64,000 nt of DNA, taken from contig DAHVOW010000001.1 in NCBI GenBank assembly GCA_027318585.1, positions 99,026 to 163,025 of the forward strand. Direction: 5' to 3'. The position numbers and the translations under genes were made by a program. Of this stretch, positions 8,624 through 18,581 are shown one piece after another. A model generated the notes under the pieces. It was not told the origin of the DNA, made no database searches, and worked only from the letters and a program-made list of their open reading frames with translations. The stretch is from Methanobacteriaceae archaeon. Lineage in GTDB: Archaea > Methanobacteriota > Methanobacteria > Methanobacteriales > Methanobacteriaceae. Position 1 is the stretch's first letter. Every line of letters begins with the position of its first letter.

Positions 8624-9388
8624 ATGAAGGTTGGAATTCTTGGATGCGGCGCCATAGCTAACATAATAACTAATTTTTCCCAAGAGGGCAAGCTTGGTGT
8701 CGAAATTGCATTTTTTTACGACCGGGATATGGAAAAGGCAGAGAATCTGGCATCACAAGTGGATGGCAGGGTTGTTCTGAACCTGGAGGACATGCTAGAC
8801 GAAGTGGACCTGGTTATAGAGGCTGCTTCTCCCCGAGCTGTGAAATATATGGTTCCCTTAATTTTAGAAAAGGGTAAAGATGTACTGATCATGAGTGTAG
8901 GGGGACTTATGAATCCCCAAACAAGGAATAATCTTGAATCAATAGCTAAAAAGAACAACGCCAAGATCCATGTGCCCTCCGGCGCGATAGTTGGTTTAGA
9001 TGGCATAAAAGCAGCATCGATTGGTAAAATCCAAAAGGCGACCCTTATAACCCGTAAACCACCCCGTTCATTGGGTATAGAAGCTGAAAAAGAAACCATC
9101 CTTTACCAAGGAAAGGCCAGTGCAGCAGTTGAAAAGTTTCCCCTAAACATCAATGTGGCCGCTACCTTGAGCATCGCAGCGGGTATGGAAATAGAGGTAC
9201 AGATAATTGCTGACCCCCAGGTAGATCGTAATGTGCATGAGGTCCGGGTAAGGGGTGACTTTGGGGAATTTAGAACAGTAACCGAAAACGTCCGTTGTGC
9301 TATCAACCCAAAAACAAGTGTTATGGCCGCTTATTCAGCTATTAAACTCCTTAATAGTTTGAATGAAAATCTTCAGGTAGGCACCTGA
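8624..9388 (+). CDS. nadX: L-aspartate dehydrogenase
   Basis: A 254-residue protein with an N-terminal Rossmann fold (VGILGCGAIANII) and the C-terminal domain typical of NadX, including VPSGAIVGLDGIKAA, KPPRSLG and FPLNINVAATLS. The enzyme oxidises aspartate to iminoaspartate, the first step of NAD synthesis in organisms lacking aspartate oxidase; its product is used by NadA. Length is normal for the family. The start ATG follows AGGAAGA. It sits just behind the PRC-barrel gene, and the next gene (Thg1) begins 85 bases later. Confidence 0.92.
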   Translation: MKVGILGCGAIANIITNFSQEGKLGVEIAFFYDRDMEKAENLASQVDGRVVLNLEDMLDEVDLVIEAASPRAVKYMVPLILEKGKDVLIMSVGGLMNPQTRNNLESIAKKNNAKIHVPSGAIVGLDGIKAASIGKIQKATLITRKPPRSLGIEAEKETILYQGKASAAVEKFPLNINVAATLSIAAGMEIEVQIIADPQVDRNVHEVRVRGDFGEFRTVTENVRCAINPKTSVMAAYSAIKLLNSLNENLQVGT

Positions 9389-9473
9389 AACTTTATTTTA
9401 TATTTGAATCCTATTATATCACTCCAATTCATTATATTCTCAAGATATATTGTCTCATAGGTTGGGCGTTCAG

Positions 9474-10211
9474 ATGAAAGAATGTGAAATTTATTCAGAT
9501 TTAAAAATTCCCTGCAGTTCAAAGATAGTGGTAAGAGCTGACGGAAGAAACTTTCACAGGCTGGCCCGAGAACTGGCTCTGGAAAAACCCTACGACAAGA
9601 ATTTTGCAAGTATAATGACCATGGTAGGAATCGATATCTTCCAGGAATTCAGCCCGATCCTGGTTTACATCTTTTCTGATGAGATCAATATTTTACTGGG
9701 AGAAATCCCCTTTGCAGGACGGGTGGAGAAGATTGATTCTGTTTTTTCTGGTTTCATTAGTAGCAGTTTCACTCACAACCTGCTTATGAATAATCAGGAC
9801 CATGAACAGTTATCGGGCCCTATATCCTTCGATTCTCGTATTGTACCTCTTTCAACGGAAATGGTAGTGAGATACTTCCAAAAAAGACAAAGTGCAGCCT
9901 GGAGAAACTGTCTTAATGGATACGCTTACTGGACACTGCGAGATGAGCATTCATCTCAAAAGGCGGTTCAAATCCTGAGAAAACTAAAAATCAAAGACCT
10001 AAACGATTTACTTTTTAATAAAGGGATTAAAATAAGTGAATTACCATCCTGGCAACGCCGTGGAATGGGCATCTACCGTAGAGACGTTGAAGTAGCAGGT
10101 TTCAACCCTGTTGAACAAAAAAATGTTATTTCGATTCGTAAAAAGGCTTTTATAGACTGGAAATTACCCCGATTTGGCTCTGATTTTTTTGAAGGGCTGG
10201 AAAAATTTTAG
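9474..10211 (+). CDS. thg1: tRNA(His) guanylyltransferase / Thg1-family 3'-5' polymerase
   Basis: The protein carries the Thg1 palm-domain motifs: RADGRNFHRL near the N-terminus and YIFSDEINILL about 45 residues later, giving the metal-binding Asp pair, followed by FDSRIVPL and the RQSAAWRN segment that binds nucleotide. Thg1 family enzymes add nucleotides in the 3'-to-5' direction; archaeal members repair tRNA 5' ends with template bases and a methanogen homologue has been studied for that activity. The frame opens at a TTG at 9450, but the ATG at 9474 gives the usual family start. It is about 10 bases ahead of the JAMM gene, likely the same operon. Confidence 0.9.
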   Translation: MKECEIYSDLKIPCSSKIVVRADGRNFHRLARELALEKPYDKNFASIMTMVGIDIFQEFSPILVYIFSDEINILLGEIPFAGRVEKIDSVFSGFISSSFTHNLLMNNQDHEQLSGPISFDSRIVPLSTEMVVRYFQKRQSAAWRNCLNGYAYWTLRDEHSSQKAVQILRKLKIKDLNDLLFNKGIKISELPSWQRRGMGIYRRDVEVAGFNPVEQKNVISIRKKAFIDWKLPRFGSDFFEGLEKF

Positions 10212-10220
10212 TGAGCAGTT

Positions 10221-10697
10221 ATGGCCGAGCAAACACCCGCAGATGATAAAAAGGGCATCTTAGACAAGTTAATTGGTTATTTACTAGGCAATGACAAGCA
10301 AGAATTCCTGGAAGTGCACATAGATGCTATCCTCATTGATGAGATAATCAATATCGCCATAGAATCTCATCCTAACGAATTCATAGCACTTTTAGAAGGA
10401 AAAATCGAAAAGGAAGTATTAAAAATTAAGGGACTGGTTTTTCTCCCGGGAGAAACATCTAACGAGGGCGCTGTGATGCAGACCTTCATGAAGCCCATAA
10501 GCACCGGAACCATAGGTTCAGTTCACAGTCACCCCGGTTTTAATGCCAGTCCTTCCAATGCTGATCTTTATTTTTTCTCTAAAAATGGACTTTTCCACTT
10601 AATAATTGCCGAGCCATACAATAGAAATAGTATACGGGCTTACAACACGGTGGGGGCTGAAATCGGGTATAAAATCATTGAAGATTACTTAAATTAG
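10221..10697 (+). CDS. JAMM/MPN-domain metalloprotease
   Basis: A 158-residue protein made mostly of one JAB1/MPN/Mov34 domain. The zinc motif is intact: an upstream Glu in HPNEFIALLEG, then HSHPGF and an Asp ten residues on (NASPSNADLYF), giving the E...HxHx10D signature. Archaeal JAMM proteases cut isopeptide bonds of SAMP or ubiquitin-like modifiers, or process sulphur-carrier proteins; the substrate here is not evident. The gene follows Thg1 closely. The start ATG has only a weak ribosome site, consistent with translational coupling. Confidence 0.87.
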   Translation: MAEQTPADDKKGILDKLIGYLLGNDKQEFLEVHIDAILIDEIINIAIESHPNEFIALLEGKIEKEVLKIKGLVFLPGETSNEGAVMQTFMKPISTGTIGSVHSHPGFNASPSNADLYFFSKNGLFHLIIAEPYNRNSIRAYNTVGAEIGYKIIEDYLN

Positions 10698-10724
10698 TTC
10701 TTCTTTTAGACCCTTAAGATGCTG

Positions 10725-10808
10725 CTATAAGAATGTCACAAAGATCAGGTAAAAAATCACGACTAGGACTAAAAACCCAACGATCTGTATTATCTGTGAT
10801 CTGTCCAT
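10725..10808 (-). CDS. Tiny single-span membrane protein (27 aa)
   Basis: A minus-strand frame of 28 codons in the gap between the JAMM gene and serA. The ATG at 10806-10808 is preceded by a strong GGGAGG site seven bases away. The peptide starts MDRSQIIQIVGF and then is one continuous hydrophobic helix (LVLVVIFYLIFVTFL) to the stop. The ribosome site plus clean helix make it a credible small membrane protein. It is in the same direction as serA but downstream of it, 70 bases after the serA stop. Function unknown. Confidence 0.5.
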   Translation of the reverse strand: MDRSQIIQIVGFLVLVVIFYLIFVTFL

Positions 10809-10878
10809 TTTCAACCTCCCTTTCTTCTACAGAGTCTTAGTTTACGTTTCTATTATAAAAAAATAGCCAACTTTATTT

Positions 10879-12459
<1,581 letters not shown>

Positions 12460-12752
12460 ATTAATTCACCAGCTTGTGTGTTTTCATTTCATAATATTAG
12501 AGTTAGGGTGTTTAAATCTTTGGTGACCATTTGGAGGTTACCCTATTGGGCCTATAAAATAGAATTTTTTCAAGAAATAATTAATCTTACCCTCACAACG
12601 ACCTTTAAAAACTGGTTATAATCATTTAAGACCGGAGAGCTGAAATATATCCTTAAATAGTGGATGGGATATATTGTTTGACAACCTATGGACATTTGTT
12701 AAATAAATAATGAATTAATGATTAGACATTATGAAATTAATGAGGTGATAGG

Positions 12753-13091
12753 ATGGTTTCAGTAGATGAATTTGTGATCGTAAGTTCTAATTACGTACCT
12801 GGATACGAAATTTTAGAAACAAAAGGATTTGTTTATGGTCTGACCGTGCGCAGTCGGGGTGTGGGTGGACAAATAGGAGCAGGAATCCGTTCCATGTTCG
12901 GTGGAGAGATCAAAGAATACGTGCATATGATGGAAGAAACCCGTGAGGAAGCTCTGCAGAGAGCTATTCAACATGCCCAGGATATGGGGGCTAATGGCAT
13001 AATCAGTGCTCGTTACGATTCCAACGATATATCCGATATAATGCAGGAAATACTGGTTTATGGAACCGCAGTAGTGATTCAAAAAGAATAA
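12753..13091 (+). CDS. YbjQ/UPF0145 family protein
   Basis: A 112-residue protein of the YbjQ (DUF74) family: the N-terminal YVPGYEILETKGFVYG, the SRGVGGQIGAGIRSMFGGE loop, the MMEETREEALQRAIQHAQ helix and the ANGIISARYDS strand are all present. Members form pentamers and have been called putative heavy-metal-binding proteins, but the function is not established. Strong ribosome site (GAGGTGAT) before the ATG. The next gene begins within 10 bases of its stop, so the pair is probably one operon. Confidence 0.88.
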   Translation: MVSVDEFVIVSSNYVPGYEILETKGFVYGLTVRSRGVGGQIGAGIRSMFGGEIKEYVHMMEETREEALQRAIQHAQDMGANGIISARYDSNDISDIMQEILVYGTAVVIQKE

Positions 13092-13100
13092 TTGGATAAA

Positions 13101-13850
13101 ATGTTTGAGGGCCATTTAGAATTAAATAAGATTTCATTACCCCGTACTCTTCTGGGAACATCGCCTTTTATTGGTGCAGCACAGTTCGGACATCGAGCTC
13201 GCCTTTATCAGCTTGATCTCTACAGTAACCCCGAAAATATGCTCAGGATCATCAGAACCAGTTACGACCTGGGTGTGAGGGGGATACAACTTTTACCCTA
13301 CCCCCCGGTGATTCAGGCCCTGGAAATGGCCAGGGAGGAGGGAATGAAGATCGATGTTATAGGCACAGTACGTCCAGATCAGGAAAATGAAGACATTAAA
13401 CTCCTGAACAGCCTGGATGCCAAGGTCATGCTCCTCCATGCTATGATAACCGACCAGGGAGACTGGGATTTCATTGCCCAAAACTTGGATCGGATTAAGG
13501 AAGCAAATGCCATTGCCGGTTTAGTGACACACCGCCCTTTCCATACCACCAGTAAACTGCTGGAATCTCCCGTGAAGGATCTTTTTGAGGTGTACATGTT
13601 ACCTGTAAACCGGCTGGGCTACTTGATGGACTGTGAGCAAAATCTGGAGAAAGAGCGAACCCAACTCCGGGACCTGGTTCTGGAATTAGACAAAACCATA
13701 ATCGGCAAGAAACTGCTAGCGGCAGGGATAATGACGCCCCAAGACGCCTTTGAATACCTTAAAACAGTGGACTATGTGGATATGGTGGCAGTGGGTATTG
13801 CTTCAGAAAAAGAGGCTCAGGAAACATTTGGAATTCTTTCTAAAAAATAA
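13101..13850 (+). CDS. TIM-barrel-like protein of unknown function (aldo/keto reductase-like)
   Basis: About 250 residues with alternating helices and strands suited to a TIM barrel. The N-terminus (LPRTLLGTSPFIGAAQFG) resembles the first strand of aldo/keto reductases, and later strands contain GVRGIQLLPYPP, IDVIGTVRP, KVMLLHAM and VDMVAVGIAS. I do not see the catalytic Asp-Tyr-Lys-His tetrad of true aldo/keto reductases, so a reductase activity is not supported. The start may be the TTG at 13092 or the ATG at 13101. It follows the YbjQ gene immediately and probably shares its transcript. Confidence 0.7.
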   Translation: MFEGHLELNKISLPRTLLGTSPFIGAAQFGHRARLYQLDLYSNPENMLRIIRTSYDLGVRGIQLLPYPPVIQALEMAREEGMKIDVIGTVRPDQENEDIKLLNSLDAKVMLLHAMITDQGDWDFIAQNLDRIKEANAIAGLVTHRPFHTTSKLLESPVKDLFEVYMLPVNRLGYLMDCEQNLEKERTQLRDLVLELDKTIIGKKLLAAGIMTPQDAFEYLKTVDYVDMVAVGIASEKEAQETFGILSKK

Positions 13851-13879
13851 AGTCTTTTAAATCTTTGGATAATAAAAGC

Positions 13880-14821
13880 CTAATTATCCCTTCTTTCTTT
13901 TAAAAGTTTCATAAAATCCCGGGAATTTTTAAGTTCCTCCATCTCCCAGTTATGCACCACCGGCACTCCCTCAATGGAGTTTAATTTTCGCCGGTTGGCC
14001 AGTATAAAAGCTGCTTCGGTATCAGTTATTGATGATATATCCCGTAGATTTACGGCCATCTTGGCTAGTAGCTTTTGGTTTCTTTGTTTATCAAGATTAG
14101 CGATTATAGGCTGAGCATCTTTAGATTTAGTTTGGTCAGGTTTAGCCAGGGCATCGAAGGGCGTGCGGTTGGTCTTTATCACCCCGTATCCTAAATCTTC
14201 CAGTTCTGGGTGTTCGGATTCTCTAATTTTAGCATCTTCGGCAGTTATAGGGACTTGAAAGAGATTTACAGATACTGTAATCTTCATGTTCAGTATTCGC
14301 TCCAGAACCATGGCCGTTTCAGGGTGGGCCCGGGCCCTTCCAGTTTCATATTTATAAATGGTCTCCCGGGATACATGGGCCAGATCAGCCAGTTCCTTTA
14401 AGGATAAATCCTGCTCCTCGCGGATATCCTTTATGATTTCACCATCAATCTGCACGTAATATCCGCCTCTAGCTGCGAATACTTCAGGATAGAGGTTGTC
14501 AACTATCAAGTTACGGAAGGTTTCCATGCCTATGACCGGTATTCCGTGACGCTCGTAGACCACGTCCTCCTCCAGATACTCGTTTTTAGACTTCACACCC
14601 ACTACCAGTGGTGAAGCCAGGAGGGTGTTGGCAACCATCTTTATTTCCCGGGCCTGTTCCTGGCTAAAACCATCCACATTAACCAGGACTTTCATTAAAA
14701 GTAGTATTAATTCTCGCCGGGCGACCAGGTCAAAGCAACTCCGATCATATATATTAGAAGTTTCAAAACCATGGTTGGTTAAAGTTTTAGTGATGTCAGA
14801 GATTAGTTCTTCTCTTTGCAC
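13880..14821 (-). CDS. XRE-type HTH transcriptional regulator (archaeal family)
   Basis: A regulator of about 313 residues conserved in methanogens. An N-terminal domain of about 120 residues is followed by a clear Cro/C1 helix-turn-helix (DLSLKELADLAHVSRETIYKYE, residues about 140-160) and a C-terminal domain of unknown role. The frame runs back to an ATG at 14863, overlapping tiaS; I prefer the GTG at 14821 because it gives the N-terminus MQREELISDI usual for this family and avoids the overlap. A perfect palindrome at 14846-14859 lies just upstream and may be its own operator. Confidence 0.85.
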   Translation of the reverse strand: MQREELISDITKTLTNHGFETSNIYDRSCFDLVARRELILLLMKVLVNVDGFSQEQAREIKMVANTLLASPLVVGVKSKNEYLEEDVVYERHGIPVIGMETFRNLIVDNLYPEVFAARGGYYVQIDGEIIKDIREEQDLSLKELADLAHVSRETIYKYETGRARAHPETAMVLERILNMKITVSVNLFQVPITAEDAKIRESEHPELEDLGYGVIKTNRTPFDALAKPDQTKSKDAQPIIANLDKQRNQKLLAKMAVNLRDISSITDTEAAFILANRRKLNSIEGVPVVHNWEMEELKNSRDFMKLLKERRDN

Positions 14822-14845
14822 TGGAAGATTCGCAAATGGCAGGAG

Positions 14846-14859
14846 ATCACCCCGGTGAT
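14846..14859. promoter_or_regulatory. Palindrome at the divergent regulator/tiaS start
   Basis: ATCACCCCGGTGAT is a perfect 6-2-6 inverted repeat. It overlaps the tiaS ATG (14858) and lies 25 bases upstream of the proposed GTG start of the XRE regulator. On the minus strand an AT-rich TATA-like stretch (about 14864-14886) is placed so that transcription would begin near this repeat. The site could be an operator for the adjacent regulator. Confidence 0.45.
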
Positions 14860-16144
14860 GCAATTGTACAATAATATATTATATGTAGGTTTTGATGACA
14901 CAGATTCCAGTAGTGGAATGTGCACCACTTATGTATGTGCTGTGGTGCTGGAGAAACTTAAAAGTTGCGGTATGACCTTAAAGGGAGAACCTCGTTTAAT
15001 ACGTCTCAATCCCTTCGCACCATATAAAACCCGAGGGAACGGTGCTGTATCATTCAGACTAGTTTTAGATAATAACCAGACTATCAGAAGAGCTAAACAG
15101 ATAATTTTAGATACGGTGGAGGAGTTGTCACAACTGAATGATCCCCGTACCAATCCGGGAGTAGTGTTCTATCAGGGCCCGATGACCAGAGATCTGCAGG
15201 AATATTCTATGAAGACGGTGCAGTGTATGGTTACCCTGGAAGAAGCAGAAAACCTTGCCCAGAAGATTGGGGCTGAAATTTTTAAATATAAAAATGGTAG
15301 AGGAGTTATTGGAGCTTTAGCTGCCATTGGATGCCCATTACCCGATAATACCTATGAATTAATTGCTTACCGAGAAGTTAATAATTATGGCAAAGTCAGG
15401 AGAATAAATGAGGATTCAGTACGTCTTATGGACCATGAAACCTATCCTGAAACTTTTGATAACCTGGACGAGGGTTACATGGCCATCACCCCCCACACTC
15501 CATGTCCTGTGCTTTACGGGATTAGGGGAGAAACTAAAGAGGCATTGTACAGGGCTCAGGAGATGATAAGATCGGAAGAGCCTATTGAACGGGTTATGGT
15601 ATTTCTAACCAACCAGCACACCGATATGCACCTCCAGGCAATAGATCGTATTGCAGGGATAGAAAAGTACCAGTGTTACGTGGTAAAGGGCGTAGTTAAC
15701 AGTAACCCTCATGTAATCGAAGGCGGCCATGTTATTTTCAACCTGAAAGATGAATCAGGAGAGATGGAGTGTGCCGCCTACGAACCCACCAAGAGGTTCA
15801 GGGACTCTGTGCGTGAGCTTGCTCCAGGGGATGAAGTTACTATCTATGGAGGGATTGGGAATAAAGGAACTCTGAATGTGGAGAAAATGGAGATACTTCA
15901 CCTTAAGCCACAGTACCAATATCTTAATCCCCGGTGTGATTGTGGTAAACGCATGAAGTCCGCCGGAAAAGATAAAGGATACAAATGTCCCCGTTGTGGA
16001 GGAAAGTTAACAGATGCTCCTAAAGAAAAGGTGGAAATAGCGAGGAATCTAGATGAAGGCTTTTATGAGGTTCCAACTTCAGCCAGGAGACATTTAAGCA
16101 AGCCTCTGGTCCGGATCAGGGACGAAAGCAAATCAAAAGGATGA
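14858..16144 (+). CDS. tiaS: tRNA(Ile2) 2-agmatinylcytidine synthetase TiaS
   Basis: The 428-residue protein starts with LYVGFDDTDSSSGMCTTYV, the signature of the TiaS kinase-like domain, followed by the ferredoxin-like domain, an OB-fold (HVIEGGHVIFNLKDESGEM) and a C-terminal zinc ribbon (CDCGKRMKSAGKDKGYKCPRCGG). TiaS attaches agmatine to C34 of tRNA-Ile(CAU), letting it read AUA; the reaction uses ATP. It is essential in archaea. The ATG at 14858 gives the usual start; the frame upstream of it is not needed. Divergently arranged with the XRE regulator gene. Confidence 0.94.
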   Translation: MQLYNNILYVGFDDTDSSSGMCTTYVCAVVLEKLKSCGMTLKGEPRLIRLNPFAPYKTRGNGAVSFRLVLDNNQTIRRAKQIILDTVEELSQLNDPRTNPGVVFYQGPMTRDLQEYSMKTVQCMVTLEEAENLAQKIGAEIFKYKNGRGVIGALAAIGCPLPDNTYELIAYREVNNYGKVRRINEDSVRLMDHETYPETFDNLDEGYMAITPHTPCPVLYGIRGETKEALYRAQEMIRSEEPIERVMVFLTNQHTDMHLQAIDRIAGIEKYQCYVVKGVVNSNPHVIEGGHVIFNLKDESGEMECAAYEPTKRFRDSVRELAPGDEVTIYGGIGNKGTLNVEKMEILHLKPQYQYLNPRCDCGKRMKSAGKDKGYKCPRCGGKLTDAPKEKVEIARNLDEGFYEVPTSARRHLSKPLVRIRDESKSKG

Positions 16145-16303
16145 TTATACTGAGTTGCCTCAATAATCTTCGGTCAATTTGATCGAATTGGCCCGGTAGG
16201 TTTAAAATAATCTAGATAGAAATCGAGTAAAAAATTTCAGGCTCCCTTCTTCATCCAATAATAAAAAAAATTATCTAGCAACGAAGTTATCCCAGGAAAT
16301 AAT

Positions 16304-17617
16304 ATGATCACCGAGAAACTGGCCCACTACATTGATAACACTGAATATAACGATTTTAAATCGGAAGTTATAGAAAAGGCCAAACTATGTTTTCTAGACT
16401 TTCTAGGAGTTTCCATTGCTGGTTCAAGGACCAAGAGTGGCCGGATTATGAGGAGTATCATTAGTTCCCAGGGACCATCCTCTGTGATCGGTGGCCCGAA
16501 AACCAGTGCCAGTGAGGCCAGTCTCATTAATGGCGTCTCGGCCCATTGTCTGGATCTGGATGATGGACATCGACTGGCTCAACTGCATCCCGGTGCTGGT
16601 GTGATACCCGCTGCCCTATCACTGGCCGAATCAGAGGGGAAAAGTGGAAAAGAATTCCTGGAAACACTGGTAGTGGGATACCAAGTTGCAGTTTCTATAG
16701 GAATGATGGTCAATCCCAGTCACAGAAATAGGGGATTTCACACAACCGGAACCTGCGGAACATTTGGAGCAGCTTCAGCGGCCGGTAAAGCGTTAAATCT
16801 TTCGGAAGAAGAATTGGGGAATTGTTTAGGTCTGGCTGGCACCCAAGCAGCAGGGTTACTGGAATCGGACCATTCTGGTAGTATGGGTAAACATCTGCAT
16901 CCGGGCCGGGCGGCCCAGTCTGGAGTTATTTCTGCTCTTCTATCTAAGAAAGGATTTACAGGAGCCCGGAGCATACTGGAAGGTAGGGAAGGTTTTCTGA
17001 AGGCCATGTGCCAGGGGCATGACCCGGTATCAGAATGGGAACTAATACTGGATTCGTCACATCATATTTCAGGAGTTTATTTCAAGAATTACCCCGTTTG
17101 CAGACATTTACACTCAGCTTTAGACGCAGCATTAACTTTAAAACAAAAATATTCGATTAATCCCCATGATATTGTTGATGTGAAAATTAAGACCTACCAG
17201 ATCGCCGCTGAACATCGGGACTATAATCCACAGGATCCCGAGGCTTTAAGACAGAGTTTACCTGTCACTGTAGCCTTGGCCATTTCCCAGGGTCATGTGA
17301 ACTCTAGTGAACTCCATATAAGTGAAGAAGTATTGAATTTAGCTTCCAAAGTATCTATAGAGTGTGACCCTGATTTTGAAGCACTTTATCCAAGAGAAAG
17401 ACCGGCCCAGGTGGTTATAAAAACAAAAAAAGAGTCTTTAGAGTGCGCAGTTCATTTACCTCAGGGAGAACCCGAAAAACCCTTTAACTGGAATGATCTT
17501 CTGATTAAGTTCCGGACTCTGAATCCACAATTTAATGTGGATACCCTGGACATAATTAAAGAAATGGAATCTTATGAAATGAATGATTTAATAAAAATTT
17601 TATCGATTACTGGTTAG
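16304..17617 (+). CDS. MmgE/PrpD-family protein
   Basis: A 437-residue full-length member of the MmgE/PrpD fold, with LCFLDFLGVSIAGSRTKSGR, the SLINGVSAHCLDLDDGHR block (residues about 72-90), HPGAGVIPAAL and GFHTTGTCGTFGAA. The family includes 2-methylcitrate dehydratase and cis-aconitate decarboxylase; which reaction this one performs cannot be read from sequence. It opens a four-gene run in the same direction with small gaps (then a TIM-like protein, a hydro-lyase alpha-like subunit and a citrate-synthase-like enzyme), so a role on tricarboxylic or related acids is a fair inference. Ribosome site AGGAAAT. Confidence 0.87.
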   Translation: MITEKLAHYIDNTEYNDFKSEVIEKAKLCFLDFLGVSIAGSRTKSGRIMRSIISSQGPSSVIGGPKTSASEASLINGVSAHCLDLDDGHRLAQLHPGAGVIPAALSLAESEGKSGKEFLETLVVGYQVAVSIGMMVNPSHRNRGFHTTGTCGTFGAASAAGKALNLSEEELGNCLGLAGTQAAGLLESDHSGSMGKHLHPGRAAQSGVISALLSKKGFTGARSILEGREGFLKAMCQGHDPVSEWELILDSSHHISGVYFKNYPVCRHLHSALDAALTLKQKYSINPHDIVDVKIKTYQIAAEHRDYNPQDPEALRQSLPVTVALAISQGHVNSSELHISEEVLNLASKVSIECDPDFEALYPRERPAQVVIKTKKESLECAVHLPQGEPEKPFNWNDLLIKFRTLNPQFNVDTLDIIKEMESYEMNDLIKILSITG

Positions 17618-17639
17618 ATCAATGTTCAAAGGTGATTTA

Positions 17640-18548
17640 ATGTACACAGAAGATTACTTAAGTAATATTGGTATTAAAAGAGCTGATAAGATCTCATCCC
17701 AGTCCTCTAAGAGGTTCGAAGATGGGGCTCAGTATCGATTTGAGGTGCCCGGGATCCAAAAGCCCGGAGCCTTGTCCGGTTTGATTGATGCTCTGGACTA
17801 TTATGGAGTAGAGATTCACAGGGTGACCCAGACCAAAGGTATAATGCTACTTACCGACTCTGAAATACTGGAAATGAATGATATGGCCCGGGGAGCGGGT
17901 TTAGAACTGTTCTTGAGTGTGGGTCCCCGCGCTACCTATGATACCAGTGCTTCGGCCCAGACCAAAGAAGGAGCCCGAATTGGATACCGTCTCCGGGGTT
18001 ACCAGAACCTGGTGTACGCCATAGAAGATGTGAAACGAGCCGTTAAACTGGGTGTTCGGGGTATTGTCTTGTATGATGAAGGTCTTCTGTGGGTGCTTTC
18101 CAAGATGCGTAGCGATGGCGAGCTTCCTTCAAACCTTCATTTCAAGATTTCTGCCCATACTGGGCATGGTAACCCTGCTTCGGCCCGTTTAATCCAAGAT
18201 ATTGGAGCGGACTCTTTTAATCCCGTGCGTGACTTATCGGTGCCCATGATGCAGGAGATCCGTCAGGTACTTGACATCGCCCTGGACATACACACCGAAA
18301 ATCCCAAGTCCTCTGGTGGTTTTATAAGGCATTATGAGGCCCCGGAGATAATAAAAACAGCTTCTCCCGTATATCTGAAGACCGGTGGGGCGGTTGCTGC
18401 ACATCATGGTTGGGATACCACCACCACTCAGGCTGGCGAACGGGTTAGGCAAGTGCGCCTGGTTCAGGACATGATCGATCGATATTATCCGGAAGCAAAA
18501 AAATCATCAGTGGGAAGTAAAGATTTGGCCATTCCTGAGAGAGCATGA
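17640..18548 (+). CDS. TIM-barrel-like protein of unknown function in the MmgE/PrpD operon
   Basis: About 302 residues, not recognised with certainty. The N-terminal third (RFEVPGIQKPGALSGLIDAL) leads into repeating strand-helix units such as GLELFLSVGPRATY, LGVRGIVLYDEG, NLHFKISAHTGHGN and IGADSFNPVRDLS, an arrangement compatible with a TIM barrel of the U32-peptidase or aldolase type. Histidines in SAHTGHGN and AAHHGWD could be functional. Start: the ATG at 17640 has AAAGGTGATT ahead of it, better than the ATG at 17622. It is 22 bases behind the MmgE/PrpD gene and 33 bases ahead of the hydro-lyase gene, so co-transcription is very likely. Confidence 0.65.
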   Translation: MYTEDYLSNIGIKRADKISSQSSKRFEDGAQYRFEVPGIQKPGALSGLIDALDYYGVEIHRVTQTKGIMLLTDSEILEMNDMARGAGLELFLSVGPRATYDTSASAQTKEGARIGYRLRGYQNLVYAIEDVKRAVKLGVRGIVLYDEGLLWVLSKMRSDGELPSNLHFKISAHTGHGNPASARLIQDIGADSFNPVRDLSVPMMQEIRQVLDIALDIHTENPKSSGGFIRHYEAPEIIKTASPVYLKTGGAVAAHHGWDTTTTQAGERVRQVRLVQDMIDRYYPEAKKSSVGSKDLAIPERA

Positions 18549-18581
18549 GAAAATAGAACAAACAGTTTTAGGGACTATATT

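Noticed and set aside
16145..16303. Small gene between tiaS and the MmgE/PrpD gene
   Set aside because: No frame with a ribosome site; only a weak CAATT/AATTG hairpin near 16178, which is common by chance in AT-rich DNA.
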